The notes under the pieces are model-generated. The model searched no databases. It worked only from the letters and a program-made list of their open reading frames with translations, and had not been told where the DNA came from. 34,465 bases of DNA from an uncultured Eubacterium sp. (GTDB lineage Bacteria > Bacillota > Clostridia > Lachnospirales > Lachnospiraceae), in assembly GCA_947564835.1 (NCBI GenBank), contig CANOET010000012.1, positions 1-34,465 on the forward strand, read 5' to 3'. Made by a program: the position numbers and the translations under genes. This document shows, in pieces, positions 1 through 7,369 of this stretch. Every line of letters starts with the position of its first letter. Position 1 is the stretch's first letter.

Positions 1-53
<53 letters not shown>

Positions 54-87
54 ACTAACAACAAGAAGCTGCCATTTGACATGACAA

Positions 88-158
88 AGCGGGTGATGGG
101 AATCGAACCCACGTATCCAGCTTGGAAGGCTGGTGTTCTACCATTGAACTACACCCGC
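88..158 (-). tRNA. tRNA-Gly (TCC)
   Basis: On the reverse strand the acceptor GCGGGTG pairs with CACCCGC. The anticodon stem CCAGC/GCTGG encloses CTTCCAA, giving anticodon TCC (Gly). The T-arm has the expected TTCGATT loop. No CCA is encoded in the DNA. It lies 15 nt downstream of tRNA-Pro. Confidence 0.95.
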
Positions 159-173
159 ATAATTTGATAACAA

Positions 174-248
174 TCGGGGTGACAGGATTCGAACCTGCGG
201 CTTCCTGGTCCCAAACCAGGCGCTCTAGCCAAGCTGAGCCACACCCCG
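174..248 (-). tRNA. tRNA-Pro (TGG)
   Basis: On the reverse strand the acceptor CGGGGTG pairs with CACCCCG. The anticodon stem CCTGG/CCAGG encloses TTTGGGA, giving anticodon TGG (Pro). The T-loop is TTCGAAT. It is the first gene of the leftward Pro-Gly-Arg cluster and begins about 35 nt after the -10 box at 284-289. Confidence 0.95.
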
Positions 249-283
249 CTGTTAACTTTTCTGTTTTCCCGAACGCAAGATAA

Positions 284-312
284 AGTATACCGCAGTCTTT
301 CTGAAATGTCAA
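284..312 (-). promoter_or_regulatory. sigma-A promoter of the tRNA cluster
   Basis: Reverse strand: TTGACA (307-312), a 17-nt spacer, TATACT (284-289). The -35 box and spacing are perfect, as expected for a strong stable-RNA promoter. It starts right after the stop codon of the YfcE-type gene, with no clear terminator between them. Confidence 0.85.
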
Positions 313-320
313 CACTTTTT

Positions 321-800
321 TTATAAATATTTTAAAATAATTTCAACTCTGCCCTGTCCGTCTGTTTCCATCACGATATAAGAAGGTCTGTGATTTTCCT
401 GGCGCGGATAAGACAGGCTTCCGGGATTTAAAATGGTCAGTCCCTGTTCCTGGCGGATGAGCGGGCGGTGTGTATGCCCGAACATGGCTAATTCTGCATC
501 TCTGCCTTTTGCTTCCTTTACCAGATGCTCTGTGCCCGCAGCGACGTAATAATAATGTCCATGTGTAATCAAGGCCCGTTTTCCGGCCACCTCAATCACC
601 TGCTCCTGCGGCAGCTGCGAAAAATAGTCATTGTTTCCGCGGACAGCTGCTACTGGACATCCGGCGGCGTCTATCAGATAATCCTCATCGCCTTCAAGAT
701 CACCCAGATGAATCACTTGTCCGTAGGGACGCTCCAGTTCCAGCACCCGGTCCAGGTTTTTGTGGTTTCCATGTGTATCACTGATAATCAGCACTTTCAT
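321..800 (-). CDS. yfcE: YfcE/MJ0936-family metallophosphodiesterase
   Basis: A 159-residue calcineurin-like phosphoesterase. It begins MKVLIISDTHGN (metal ligands D8 and H10), followed by GDLEGD, the GNND motif, THGHYYY, and FGHTHRP near the C terminus. Together these are the full dinuclear-metal site of the YfcE/MJ0936 family, which hydrolyses phosphodiesters in vitro; the physiological substrate is usually unknown. The open frame extends 38 codons upstream, but the homologous start is the ATG at 800, preceded by an AGGGGAG ribosome site about 8 nt away. It lies 97 bp downstream of rdgB and is the last gene of the leftward operon. The rdgB-yfcE pairing is common in Firmicutes. Confidence 0.9.
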   Translation of the reverse strand: MKVLIISDTHGNHKNLDRVLELERPYGQVIHLGDLEGDEDYLIDAAGCPVAAVRGNNDYFSQLPQEQVIEVAGKRALITHGHYYYVAAGTEHLVKEAKGRDAELAMFGHTHRPLIRQEQGLTILNPGSLSYPRQENHRPSYIVMETDGQGRVEIILKYL

Positions 801-897
801 AGCATCTGTCTCCCCTGCTTTCGTTTGTAATACGAGCGGCTTTCCGTCCATCTGCTGACTGCATGCGCCCGTCAGGAGCCGGATCAGTTTCAGCCAT

Positions 898-1509
898 TTA
901 TCTTTCCAGTACACCCCGCTTCACCAATTCCTCTCTCATCGCGCGCAGCGCATTTCCCCTGTGGCTGCACGCATTTTTCTGCTCCCTGGCCAGCTCCGCC
1001 GTAGAACAGCCATAGGTATCTACATAAAAAATCGGATCGTAGCCAAATCCATTCGTGCCAGCTGTTTTCCAGCCTATATACCCCTCGATCGTACCCCGTG
1101 TCGTAACAACCCCTTCTCCCGGAACCGCTGCCGCAATCGCGCAGACAAACCTTGCGCTTCTGTGTTCTTTTTCCACTCCGGCCAGACGGTAAAGAAGCGC
1201 CTGGTTTTTTACCTGATAGGATGTATCCTCCCCCAGATAACGCGCGGAGTATACTCCCGGTTCCCGGTTCAGGTAATCGATCTCCAGCCCGGAATCATCC
1301 GCCAGTACCACCGCATCCGGCGCCAGCTTTGCAATCGCGGATGCCTTGATATATGCATTTTCCTCAAATGTTTTCCCGGTCTCTTCTACGTCAGCCGCTA
1401 TCCCGGCTTCTTTCGCAGACTGGATTTTCAGCCCGCTGTCGGCCAGGATTTCCCGGATCTCTTTCATTTTATCCGGATTCCCGGTCGCAAAAATAATTCT
1501 TTCAGCCAT
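898..1509 (-). CDS. rdgB: RdgB/HAM1 XTP/dITP diphosphatase
   Basis: A 203-residue non-canonical purine NTP pyrophosphatase. It hydrolyses dITP, XTP and related deaminated nucleotides to the monophosphate, keeping them out of DNA and RNA. Visible motifs are IIFATGNPDKMKEI at the N terminus (phosphate-binding TGNxxK), VVLADDSGLEID (metal-binding DDSGL), PGVYSARYLG, and a C-terminal substrate loop (NGFGYDPIF, then SHRGNALRA). The start at 1509 is supported by AGGGAG just upstream; the longer reading adds 15 non-homologous residues. It sits 28 bp after the amidase gene and before the yfcE-type gene. Confidence 0.95.
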   Translation of the reverse strand: MAERIIFATGNPDKMKEIREILADSGLKIQSAKEAGIAADVEETGKTFEENAYIKASAIAKLAPDAVVLADDSGLEIDYLNREPGVYSARYLGEDTSYQVKNQALLYRLAGVEKEHRSARFVCAIAAAVPGEGVVTTRGTIEGYIGWKTAGTNGFGYDPIFYVDTYGCSTAELAREQKNACSHRGNALRAMREELVKRGVLER

Positions 1510-1537
1510 CTTTCTCCCTTTCCTATTCCTCGAAAAT

Positions 1538-2749
1538 CTACGCTCCAATCTCATCCAGCCTGTCCAGAGATTTCATCAATGCCTGGTAAATCCCCTGTGC
1601 CGCTTTCTCCTGATATGCCGGATCGGTCAGCCGGGCCAGCTCCTGCGGATTGTTCATAAATCCAACCTCTATCAATGCGGCCGGCGCGACAGAATTTCTT
1701 ATAATATAGATTTGATTTCCGTCTATCAGCCTTCTTTTTTTCGCACCTGTTGTACCTACGACTTCATCCAGGCAAATCTGTGCAAAATCTTTCGTATCAA
1801 ACGCCGTATCCGGCGCAAGCTCGTCGTACATCACCTCAACCCCTTCCACGCCGGTATGCCCTTTCAGGGAATTGATATGTACGCTTACAAACAGATCCGC
1901 TTCTAGCTGGTTCGCCAGATTGACGCGGTCTGAAAGCGATGGATTCGTGTCATCCAGCCTTGTATAATAGACGCCTATTTTCTGGTTGTCTGCCTGGTCA
2001 AATATCTCTTTCACCTGCTGTACAATGGCAAGTGTAATATTTTTTTCATACTGGCTGCCGGATACTGCTCCCGGCGCGCCTCCTCCGTGTCCGGCGTCCA
2101 CTACGATAATTCTGTCGTGGGTCTCTCTCGGCAAAAAGAAATCCAGATATAAATAATCGTTGTCAAAACTGTATGTGGCGTCCATCACCTGATCCAAGGT
2201 GAGCGCTACGACACCGCTTCCCCCTGTGCTGGAATAGTTCAGGCTTTCCATATCGTCGCTTTCGCCAAGCACCATATAATCGTAAATATAGTTTTCATCC
2301 GCACCCGGTATCTGGATATCGATCCGCCGCATGATCGGATTCTGCAGCACTTCCACATTGGCCGCATCCGCACCTTTGGGCAGTTCGAGCTGTACCTGGT
2401 GCGTAATCTCGATCACTTCTTCTTTTTGTTTTTTCTCCTTTTTTTTGCCGCTGTCCGCGTTTTCTTCCATACCGGCGGCTTCTTCCTGTTCCTGCGAAGC
2501 TTCTTCTTCCACCTTTGCTTTCATGGCCTGCGCCTGCACCTGTTTGGTATTATAATCCATGATTTCCAGACCGGACATTTGCTTTAAAATCTCATACCGT
2601 TCTTCCCTTGCCAGCTGGTCCTGGCGGATGCCTGCACGGAATGCCGCAAGCTGTTCTTCCATTACCGGCAAAAACCAGACCGCCGCACATACAAAAATAG
2701 AAAATGCGCAGGTAAAAACCGCGGTAAATCGTGCCAGCCTTTTTTCCAT
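1538..2749 (-). CDS. N-acetylmuramoyl-L-alanine amidase (Amidase_3, CwlD-like), membrane-anchored
   Basis: A 403-residue exported zinc amidase that cleaves the amide between MurNAc and the stem peptide. An N-terminal hydrophobic segment (about residues 8-27) acts as anchor. A Glu/Lys-rich stretch (about 75-110) and a beta-rich AMIN-like region follow. The catalytic Amidase_3 domain (about 212-395) shows the zinc ligands in VVDAGHGG, the Glu of YEKNIT, SVHINS, and the catalytic Glu in ALIEVGFMNN. Most CwlD proteins are about 240 residues, so this one has an extra stalk. An AGGAGG site precedes the ATG. It lies 37 bp after the C1 protease gene in the same operon, suggesting joint cell-envelope roles. 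CwlD-type proteins act in spore cortex formation, but the housekeeping-type promoter argues against spore-only use. Confidence 0.88.
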   Translation of the reverse strand: MEKRLARFTAVFTCAFSIFVCAAVWFLPVMEEQLAAFRAGIRQDQLAREERYEILKQMSGLEIMDYNTKQVQAQAMKAKVEEEASQEQEEAAGMEENADSGKKKEKKQKEEVIEITHQVQLELPKGADAANVEVLQNPIMRRIDIQIPGADENYIYDYMVLGESDDMESLNYSSTGGSGVVALTLDQVMDATYSFDNDYLYLDFFLPRETHDRIIVVDAGHGGGAPGAVSGSQYEKNITLAIVQQVKEIFDQADNQKIGVYYTRLDDTNPSLSDRVNLANQLEADLFVSVHINSLKGHTGVEGVEVMYDELAPDTAFDTKDFAQICLDEVVGTTGAKKRRLIDGNQIYIIRNSVAPAALIEVGFMNNPQELARLTDPAYQEKAAQGIYQALMKSLDRLDEIGA

Positions 2750-2786
2750 TACATCTCCATCCTCCTTTGTAAATAGACGAATACAG

Positions 2787-4493
2787 CTATTTTGCCAGAC
2801 GGGTGTATGCTTTGATGCACAGGTTGCATTCTGTCGCTTCCTCTGCGCTTACCCATTTTCTGCCCTTTGTACTGATATATCCTTCCCCGTCTGTCAGGTC
2901 TGCTTCCTGCGTCAATGCATCCGCTGCATATTCGATCGCCATCGGCCGGACCGCATTTGGCGTGGACAGCCAGACGACGACGGCAAATTTCTGTCCGGCC
3001 GCAATCCTGACAGACTGCGGAAACCGCACGGTATGGTATCCCGCATTCGCAAACCGGCCGGAAGCTACGGGCATCCGCTGATCCAGCGACTTTGTATCTG
3101 TAAATTCCGGCACGACAAACACTTCATAGTCGGTGTCTTTTCCCGTCGTATAAAATCCTGCGGCAGCCAGGTCTTCCTCGGACCGCGCCGTAAACACATT
3201 TGCCCCGTACATGCTTTCCTTATCATAGCCCAGCTGCCCGACCCACCCGCACAGATCCGACTGGTAAATGCTGTCATAGTTCGTGCTTTCTTCGATTTCG
3301 GTAAATACCAGGTTATGCATGCCAATGTTCGTATCATAATATGACACATAAAACACACCGTCATCTCCAAAATCCGTCCCCCAGCTGTTCTGGCAAATAA
3401 ACGCGCCGTCGCCCGCGGCCGTCACCGGAAACGATTCTGCCGGAAAATGATCGTCCCAGCCGATAATAACCACATCATGGTTCGGCCTTTCTTCTCCGAT
3501 ATAACAATATGCATATTTTTCGCGGTTATAATAGGAAGATTCCCCTTCCCCGCCCTGCATCGTCGTATAAATACAGCTCTCTACGCCGCCATACTGGAAC
3601 ACCGCTTTTTTAATGCCGTCCAGATCTTTCGCGTCAATAATCTGCATTTCCTGTACATGCCTGACCTCTTCCAGCGCAGCGTCGCTGACCCCGTCTCCAT
3701 ACGGATCGTCCGCTTCATAGACCGGCCCCTGCCAGGCCGCCAAATAAGCCATGGCCATCGTATACTGGCCGCCGTCTTTGGAAGGGCTTGTAAAACTATT
3801 GTTTTGGTTCATATGATCTACGGAAAGCTGCACCTCGTCTTCCGGCAGCATCGCCGATTCCAACGCCGTCAGAGACGCAAATGCCCAGCAGGTTCCATAC
3901 GGCCCCTGGTCTTTGACCTTCGGAGCACGCCCCCGTTCCCGCAGATCATAGCGGTACGGAAGCTGCGTCCCATTCTCCGCAGACTGAGCCGTCAGTATCT
4001 GATTCCCGCTGTCCCATTCATACGAATAGCCCAGCTTCTGCGCGAGAACCGCAAACGGCACATACAGCCTGCCCTGATTCCGGATCAGCGCCTGCTCTGA
4101 TTTGCGCGGTTCCCCTTTCCTGGTATCCGGATCCTCATCATACACGAACTCCAGCAATTGGTCTTTTGTCTCAACCATCAGCCGGCGTCCTTCATATAAA
4201 TGTACACTGCAGTCAAACACATCCCGCACAAGATCTGCAGGAATCATAATTTCCCGGTTCTGATCCATATAAATGCCATGCTCCAGATTTGTATATGCAC
4301 GGCCGTTAATGTTTACAACTATATGCTCCTGGTTTACATCTTCGGCAATCACTGTATTCCAGTCTTCCTTACGCAGATCCGCCCCTGAAAATTCCACCGT
4401 CTGCGCCAGGCCCTGTCCGGTAAATCGAAACTTAACAAACACTGCCAGGCAAAGAATCCCGGCAAGAAAACCATATTTTTTTAATTCGCGCAT
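2787..4493 (-). CDS. exported C1 (papain-like) cysteine protease with lectin-like C-terminal domain
   Basis: A 568-residue secreted or anchored protein. A signal or anchor segment (about 7-20) is followed by a copper-amine-oxidase-N-like stalk (about 58-172) and a papain-fold domain (about 179-390). Catalytic residues are visible: Q196 in KDQGPYG, C202 in GTCWAF, H339 in PNHDVVIIGW and N369 in CQNSWG. The C-terminal part (about 400-568) matches the lectin-like domain usually attached to C1 proteases in Clostridia. The substrate is unknown; roles in surface-protein processing or peptide scavenging are inferred. Its first codons overlap the end of the methyltransferase gene by 13 bp, so translation is probably coupled. 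Confidence 0.88.
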   Translation of the reverse strand: MRELKKYGFLAGILCLAVFVKFRFTGQGLAQTVEFSGADLRKEDWNTVIAEDVNQEHIVVNINGRAYTNLEHGIYMDQNREIMIPADLVRDVFDCSVHLYEGRRLMVETKDQLLEFVYDEDPDTRKGEPRKSEQALIRNQGRLYVPFAVLAQKLGYSYEWDSGNQILTAQSAENGTQLPYRYDLRERGRAPKVKDQGPYGTCWAFASLTALESAMLPEDEVQLSVDHMNQNNSFTSPSKDGGQYTMAMAYLAAWQGPVYEADDPYGDGVSDAALEEVRHVQEMQIIDAKDLDGIKKAVFQYGGVESCIYTTMQGGEGESSYYNREKYAYCYIGEERPNHDVVIIGWDDHFPAESFPVTAAGDGAFICQNSWGTDFGDDGVFYVSYYDTNIGMHNLVFTEIEESTNYDSIYQSDLCGWVGQLGYDKESMYGANVFTARSEEDLAAAGFYTTGKDTDYEVFVVPEFTDTKSLDQRMPVASGRFANAGYHTVRFPQSVRIAAGQKFAVVVWLSTPNAVRPMAIEYAADALTQEADLTDGEGYISTKGRKWVSAEEATECNLCIKAYTRLAK

Positions 4494-5644
4494 CCCTCTT
4501 TCTTCCTCTTCGGCGGTTTCGGACCAAGAAACTGGTAAAATTCCGTTTTCAGCATACCGTTATAAATCTTGCGTTTCTTATCCGCCTTGCGCCCAATAAA
4601 ACGCTCAGCGTCTTCATACCCGGTAATGATATAGAGCGACCAGGCATCCAGCTGCCGGTACGCTTCCCCAATCTGCCGGTACAGCTGCGGCAGGTCCCGC
4701 TTGTCCTCCATCCGTTCCCCATAGGGAGGATTCGTAATTACAAAACCGTATTTTTTCGGATGACGCAGTTCACTGACGCTGCGCTGCTGAAAATGAATCA
4801 GATGGTCCACCCCGGCGCGCTTAGCATTTTCCCGCGCCACACGCAGCACAGCCGCGTCTATATCATAGCCCTGGATATCCACCTGTACATCTTTGCACAC
4901 CAAATCCTGCGCTTCCTCCACCGCCTCATACCATGTCTTTTTCGCAATCAGATGATCCCATTCCTGCGCCGTAAAATCCCGTTCCAGGCCAGGTGCAATA
5001 TGAGCCGCCATCATAGCCGCTTCGATCGGAAACGTCCCGCTGCCGCAGAACGGATCGACCAGAATCCGGTCCGCATGCCATGGCGTCAGACGAATCAGCG
5101 AAGCCGCCAGCGTCTCAGAAATCGGCGCAAGCCCGCTCATCGTGCGGTATCCCCGTTTATGCAGCGATACCCCCGTCGTATCGATCGTCACAGTCACTTC
5201 ATCCTTCATCAAAAAGACACGGACCGGATACTCCGCCCCCGTCTCCGCAAACCACTCCACATCATAGTATTCCTTCATTTTTTCCACAATTGCTTTTTTT
5301 ACAATACGCTGGATATCCGAAGGGCTGAACAGCCTGCTTTTAATCGAAGACGCCTTGGTCACCCAGAATCTGGCATCCTTCGGCAGATAGAGCTCCCAAG
5401 GCAGCGCGCGGATCCCCTCAAATAATTCATCATATGTAACCGCCCGGAAGCTGCCGGCTTTTAACAGCACACGTTCCGCCGTGCGCAAAAACAGATTGGC
5501 ACGGCAGATCGCCTGCGCATCTCCTTCAAAAGTAACTTTACCGTCCTCCACTTTCGTGATCTCATATCCCAGATCATAGATTTCTTTTTTCAGCACCGCT
5601 TCCAATCCAAAATGGCACGGCGCCGTTAATTCAAATGTCTGCAT
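4481..5644 (-). CDS. THUMP-domain class I rRNA guanine-N2 methyltransferase (RlmL/YpsC type)
   Basis: A 387-residue SAM-dependent methyltransferase. The N-terminal half carries a ferredoxin-like/THUMP region (about 1-160). The catalytic Rossmann domain follows, with ILVDPFCGSGTFPIEAA (SAM-binding motif I, about residue 195) and ITNPPYGERM (motif IV NPPY, about residue 305). Length and order match the Firmicute YpsC group, homologous to the N-terminal half of E. coli RlmL, which makes m2G2445 in 23S rRNA. The exact target here is inferred. A GGAG ribosome site precedes the ATG, and a good promoter lies 63-91 bp upstream, so this gene opens the leftward operon. Confidence 0.9.
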   Translation of the reverse strand: MQTFELTAPCHFGLEAVLKKEIYDLGYEITKVEDGKVTFEGDAQAICRANLFLRTAERVLLKAGSFRAVTYDELFEGIRALPWELYLPKDARFWVTKASSIKSRLFSPSDIQRIVKKAIVEKMKEYYDVEWFAETGAEYPVRVFLMKDEVTVTIDTTGVSLHKRGYRTMSGLAPISETLAASLIRLTPWHADRILVDPFCGSGTFPIEAAMMAAHIAPGLERDFTAQEWDHLIAKKTWYEAVEEAQDLVCKDVQVDIQGYDIDAAVLRVARENAKRAGVDHLIHFQQRSVSELRHPKKYGFVITNPPYGERMEDKRDLPQLYRQIGEAYRQLDAWSLYIITGYEDAERFIGRKADKKRKIYNGMLKTEFYQFLGPKPPKRKKEGCAN

Positions 5645-5706
5645 AATTTCTCCATTGTTTTCGCATACAAAAATACGTTAGATTTCATCTTTCCTTTTCA
5701 TGTATT

Positions 5707-5735
5707 ATCTTATCTTGTCTGATTTACGCTGTCAA
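5707..5735 (-). promoter_or_regulatory. sigma-A promoter of the methyltransferase-protease-amidase-rdgB operon
   Basis: Reverse strand: TTGACA (5730-5735), a 17-nt spacer, TAAGAT (5707-5712). It ends about 60 bp before the methyltransferase ATG. It begins right after the rhodanese stop codon. Confidence 0.75.
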
Positions 5736-5743
5736 TCATATTT

Positions 5744-6046
5744 TCAAAAAGTATGAACCGAAAGAAAGCACTCCACACCCCCGATCAGGGCCGCAACCCG
5801 GTACCCCTTCCTGCTCAGCCGTTTCGCCGCCATCAGGCTCAGATTGCCGTGTTCACAGTAAAAAATAATGAGCCCTCTTCCCGGCAGTCTGTTTTCCCAT
5901 TCCGCCAGATTCTCATAAGGAAAATTATGCGCTCCCGGCAGATGATATTCCCGGTATTGTTCCGGCTGCCTTAGGTCCACAACAAACGTATCCCGCCGGT
6001 TAAAATAGGACGGCGCATCCTTACATTTTATCAGTTCAAAATCCAT
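5744..6046 (-). CDS. single-domain rhodanese-like protein
   Basis: A 100-residue stand-alone rhodanese domain: VVDLRQPEQYREYHLPGAHNFP followed by the active-site loop CEHGNLS with C64 as the persulfide-carrying cysteine, then a GGV motif near the C terminus. Such proteins move sulfane sulfur or act as thiosulfate sulfurtransferases; the acceptor is unknown. The start at 6046 follows AGGAGG at close spacing; an upstream in-frame start would add 16 residues without homology. A terminator upstream (6118-6169) separates it from the repeat-protein gene. No clear promoter was found. Confidence 0.85.
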   Translation of the reverse strand: MDFELIKCKDAPSYFNRRDTFVVDLRQPEQYREYHLPGAHNFPYENLAEWENRLPGRGLIIFYCEHGNLSLMAAKRLSRKGYRVAALIGGVECFLSVHTF

Positions 6047-6117
6047 AGCCCCTCCTGTCCTGGCAGTCTCCCGCCACAGTATCCGCGCAGCCATGCCGGC
6101 TGCGGGATGATTACATA

Positions 6118-6169
6118 CAAAAAGCCCTGTGCAAAAGGAACCTCCGTTTCTTTTGTGCAGAGCTTTTTG
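6118..6169 (-). terminator. intrinsic terminator downstream of the Asn-Ala-Ser repeat gene
   Basis: A long hairpin with arms AAAAAGC..TGTGCAAAAG and CTTTTGTGCA..GCTTTTT. Read on the minus strand it ends in a run of T about 40 bp after the repeat-protein stop codon. The structure is nearly symmetrical, so it could also stop rightward transcripts. Confidence 0.8.
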
Positions 6170-6207
6170 TTATTACATATTATTCAGCCAGGGAGCGATT
6201 GCCATTC

Positions 6208-6438
6208 TTATTTTGTGTGGCAGTCTGTGAATTTGCTGTCAGCTTTGTTAGAAGCCTGGTTTTTAGCATTTGAAGCATTGCTTGCGTTGCTTGCCCGGTT
6301 GGAGCTGTTGCTTGCGTTGGACGCATTGCTTGCGTTGGACGCATTGCTTGCGTTGCTTGCATTGCTTGCGTTGGATGCGTTACTTGCATTGGATGCATTG
6401 TTTGCGTTTGCTGCATTAGATGTCTTGTTCTTTGCCAT
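6208..6438 (-). CDS. small Asn-Ala-Ser repeat protein, candidate forespore (SASP-like) protein
   Basis: A 76-residue protein: a short lysine-containing head (MAKNKTSNAANAN), about fifteen near-perfect Asn-Ala-Ser units (residues 13-63), then a charged tail ending KFTDCHTK. No signal peptide or membrane segment is visible. I do not recognise an established family. The small size, low complexity and Asn/Ala/Ser bias recall gamma-type small acid-soluble spore proteins, but no SspE motif is present. AGGAGG lies 9 nt before the ATG. A sigma-G-type promoter (GTATA, 17 nt, CATACTA) lies at 6507-6535, the same pattern as in front of spoVA in this window. Serine is encoded by both TCC and AGC in the repeats, which suggests selection on the protein. 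The forespore role is inferred. Confidence 0.75.
   Translation of the reverse strand: MAKNKTSNAANANNASNASNASNASNASNASNASNASNASNASNSSNRASNASNASNAKNQASNKADSKFTDCHTK
6246..6420 (-). repeat. 9-bp degenerate tandem repeat (Asn-Ala-Ser codons)
   Basis: A tract of 9-bp units of the type AAY-GCN-TCC or AAY-GCN-AGC on the minus strand. The AGC and TCC variants often alternate, suggesting an 18-bp higher-order unit. Because the unit is a multiple of three, other frames and the opposite strand are also open and give spurious Leu-Ala-rich or Gln-Ala-Met-rich readings. Confidence 0.85.
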
Positions 6439-6506
6439 TGTTCATAGCCTCCTAATTTGAATAATCTATCTTGTTGCTGCAATGTTTTGTTCAAACATTG
6501 TATTGA

Positions 6507-6535
6507 TAGTATGAACCGGAAAGCTGTTATTATAC
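6507..6535 (-). promoter_or_regulatory. predicted sigma-G promoter of the Asn-Ala-Ser repeat gene
   Basis: Reverse strand: GTATA (6531-6535), a 17-nt spacer, CATACTA (6507-6513). This fits the B. subtilis sigma-G consensus (about GHATR, 17-18 nt, CATNHTA). The expected transcript start, about 6500, falls at a small hairpin (AATGTTT/AAACATT, 6481-6499). The leader would be about 60 nt. Confidence 0.65.
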
Positions 6536-6646
6536 CGGAAATTTTTGCCAGGTTGGGTTTTCGGAACTTGGAAACGATTTTTTGCGCAAAATGGCAAATT
6601 TTTGATGCCGGCGTCCGCCTTTTCCGCCTGAAATTCCAAAAATGGA

Positions 6647-6675
6647 TTGTAAAAAAAGCCAATTTATGTTAGTAT
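6647..6675 (+). promoter_or_regulatory. promoter of the DUF4190-like membrane protein gene
   Basis: TTGTAA (6647-6652), a 17-nt spacer, TAGTAT (6670-6675), about 60 bp before the ATG at 6734. It is divergent from the sigma-G-type promoter of the repeat gene. Confidence 0.55.
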
Positions 6676-6733
6676 ACCTGTATTGCATACCAGTGTACCA
6701 TCTGGAAATCTGTGCAACAGGAGCGGTATTTGG

Positions 6734-7099
6734 ATGGAATATGGAAATAGAAATCAATACGGACAGGACAGCCGGATGCCAACGGACCAGCGTTCCGTAC
6801 CGATGACTACGGCAGCGGTTGTATTGAGCATTATCGCAATTTCTACGATCTGCTGTACGTATCTCTCATTGATTTGCGGCGTATTGGGAATTACCTTCGC
6901 GCTGTTGTCTAAGGGCGGAGAACAGACAATGTCACCGAATGCGCGTTCGGCATTGTCTGTCAGTATAACAGCAATTGTGCTGACGGTTCTGCTGCTGGCA
7001 GGTTCTTTTGTAACGCTGATCTTACAGTATGGCAGCTTGGAAGCGTTCTGGAATGTATATATGGAAATGGTGGAGGCGTACAGCGCCGGGATGCCGTAA
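6734..7099 (+). CDS. small two-helix membrane protein (DUF4190-like)
   Basis: A 121-residue protein: a polar Asn/Gln/Arg-rich N-terminal region (1-24), a hydrophobic segment (about 25-57), a short loop with SKGGEQTMSPNARS, a second helix (about 75-98), and a short acidic tail. The layout and the small-residue pattern around the first helix resemble DUF4190 proteins, whose function is unknown. The start at 6734 is preceded by AGGAG about 11 nt upstream; the frame opens further upstream but without a ribosome site. It is divergent from the Asn-Ala-Ser gene. Repeat element A follows 50 bp after its stop. Confidence 0.65.
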   Translation: MEYGNRNQYGQDSRMPTDQRSVPMTTAAVVLSIIAISTICCTYLSLICGVLGITFALLSKGGEQTMSPNARSALSVSITAIVLTVLLLAGSFVTLILQYGSLEAFWNVYMEMVEAYSAGMP

Positions 7100-7150
7100 A
7101 AGATATGCGTTTTGGAAGCTGCCTTCATCTTGGATGGACCAGAAATGAAA

Positions 7151-7318
7151 CAAAATTGACGTTGTGTTGTGGTTTTTGGGGGTGGGCCTTAAAGATCTTG
7201 GTTAGCCAAATCCCCGGCCCACAGCCCGCAGTGTCATCCGGTTAGCCAAATCCCCTTGGCTAACCAAAATCTTTCAGCCCCCTTCCCTCCAAAAAACTGC
7301 AGCACAATGTCAATTCTG
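7151..7318. repeat. interspersed palindromic repeat, copy A (full length)
   Basis: A 168-bp element bounded by inverted ends CAAAATTGACGTTGTG (7151-7166) and CACAATGTCAATTCTG (7303-7318). The inverted similarity continues inward for about 60 bp through GTTTTT, AAAGAT and TTGGTTAGCCAA. The central part (7216-7265) matches copy B at 9564-9613 in about 46 of 50 positions. No open frame and no clear target duplication were seen. It fills the space between the convergent DUF4190-like and DUF2752 genes. Confidence 0.8.
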
Positions 7319-7369
7319 CCGCCTATAATAAAATTCTGCCATTGTTCACAAGAAGTCATTTTTCCATAT

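Noticed and set aside
55-315. 86-codon open frame over the tRNA genes
   Set aside because: It overlaps tRNA-Gly and tRNA-Pro and has no ribosome site or homology.
6246-6420. CRISPR array
   Set aside because: Repeats are 9 bp and contiguous without spacers, and code for protein. No CRISPR array was found elsewhere in the window.
6107-6662. Leu-Ala-rich plus-strand frame and Gln-Ala-Met-rich minus-strand frame across the Asn-Ala-Ser repeat
   Set aside because: A 9-bp repeat keeps all frames open. Only the Asn-Ala-Ser frame has a well-placed AGGAGG site and ATG, and conserved serine through different codons.
7151-7318. Insertion sequence or group II intron remnant for the palindromic repeats
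   Set aside because: No transposase or reverse-transcriptase fragment was found in any copy, and no intron domain V motif was seen.
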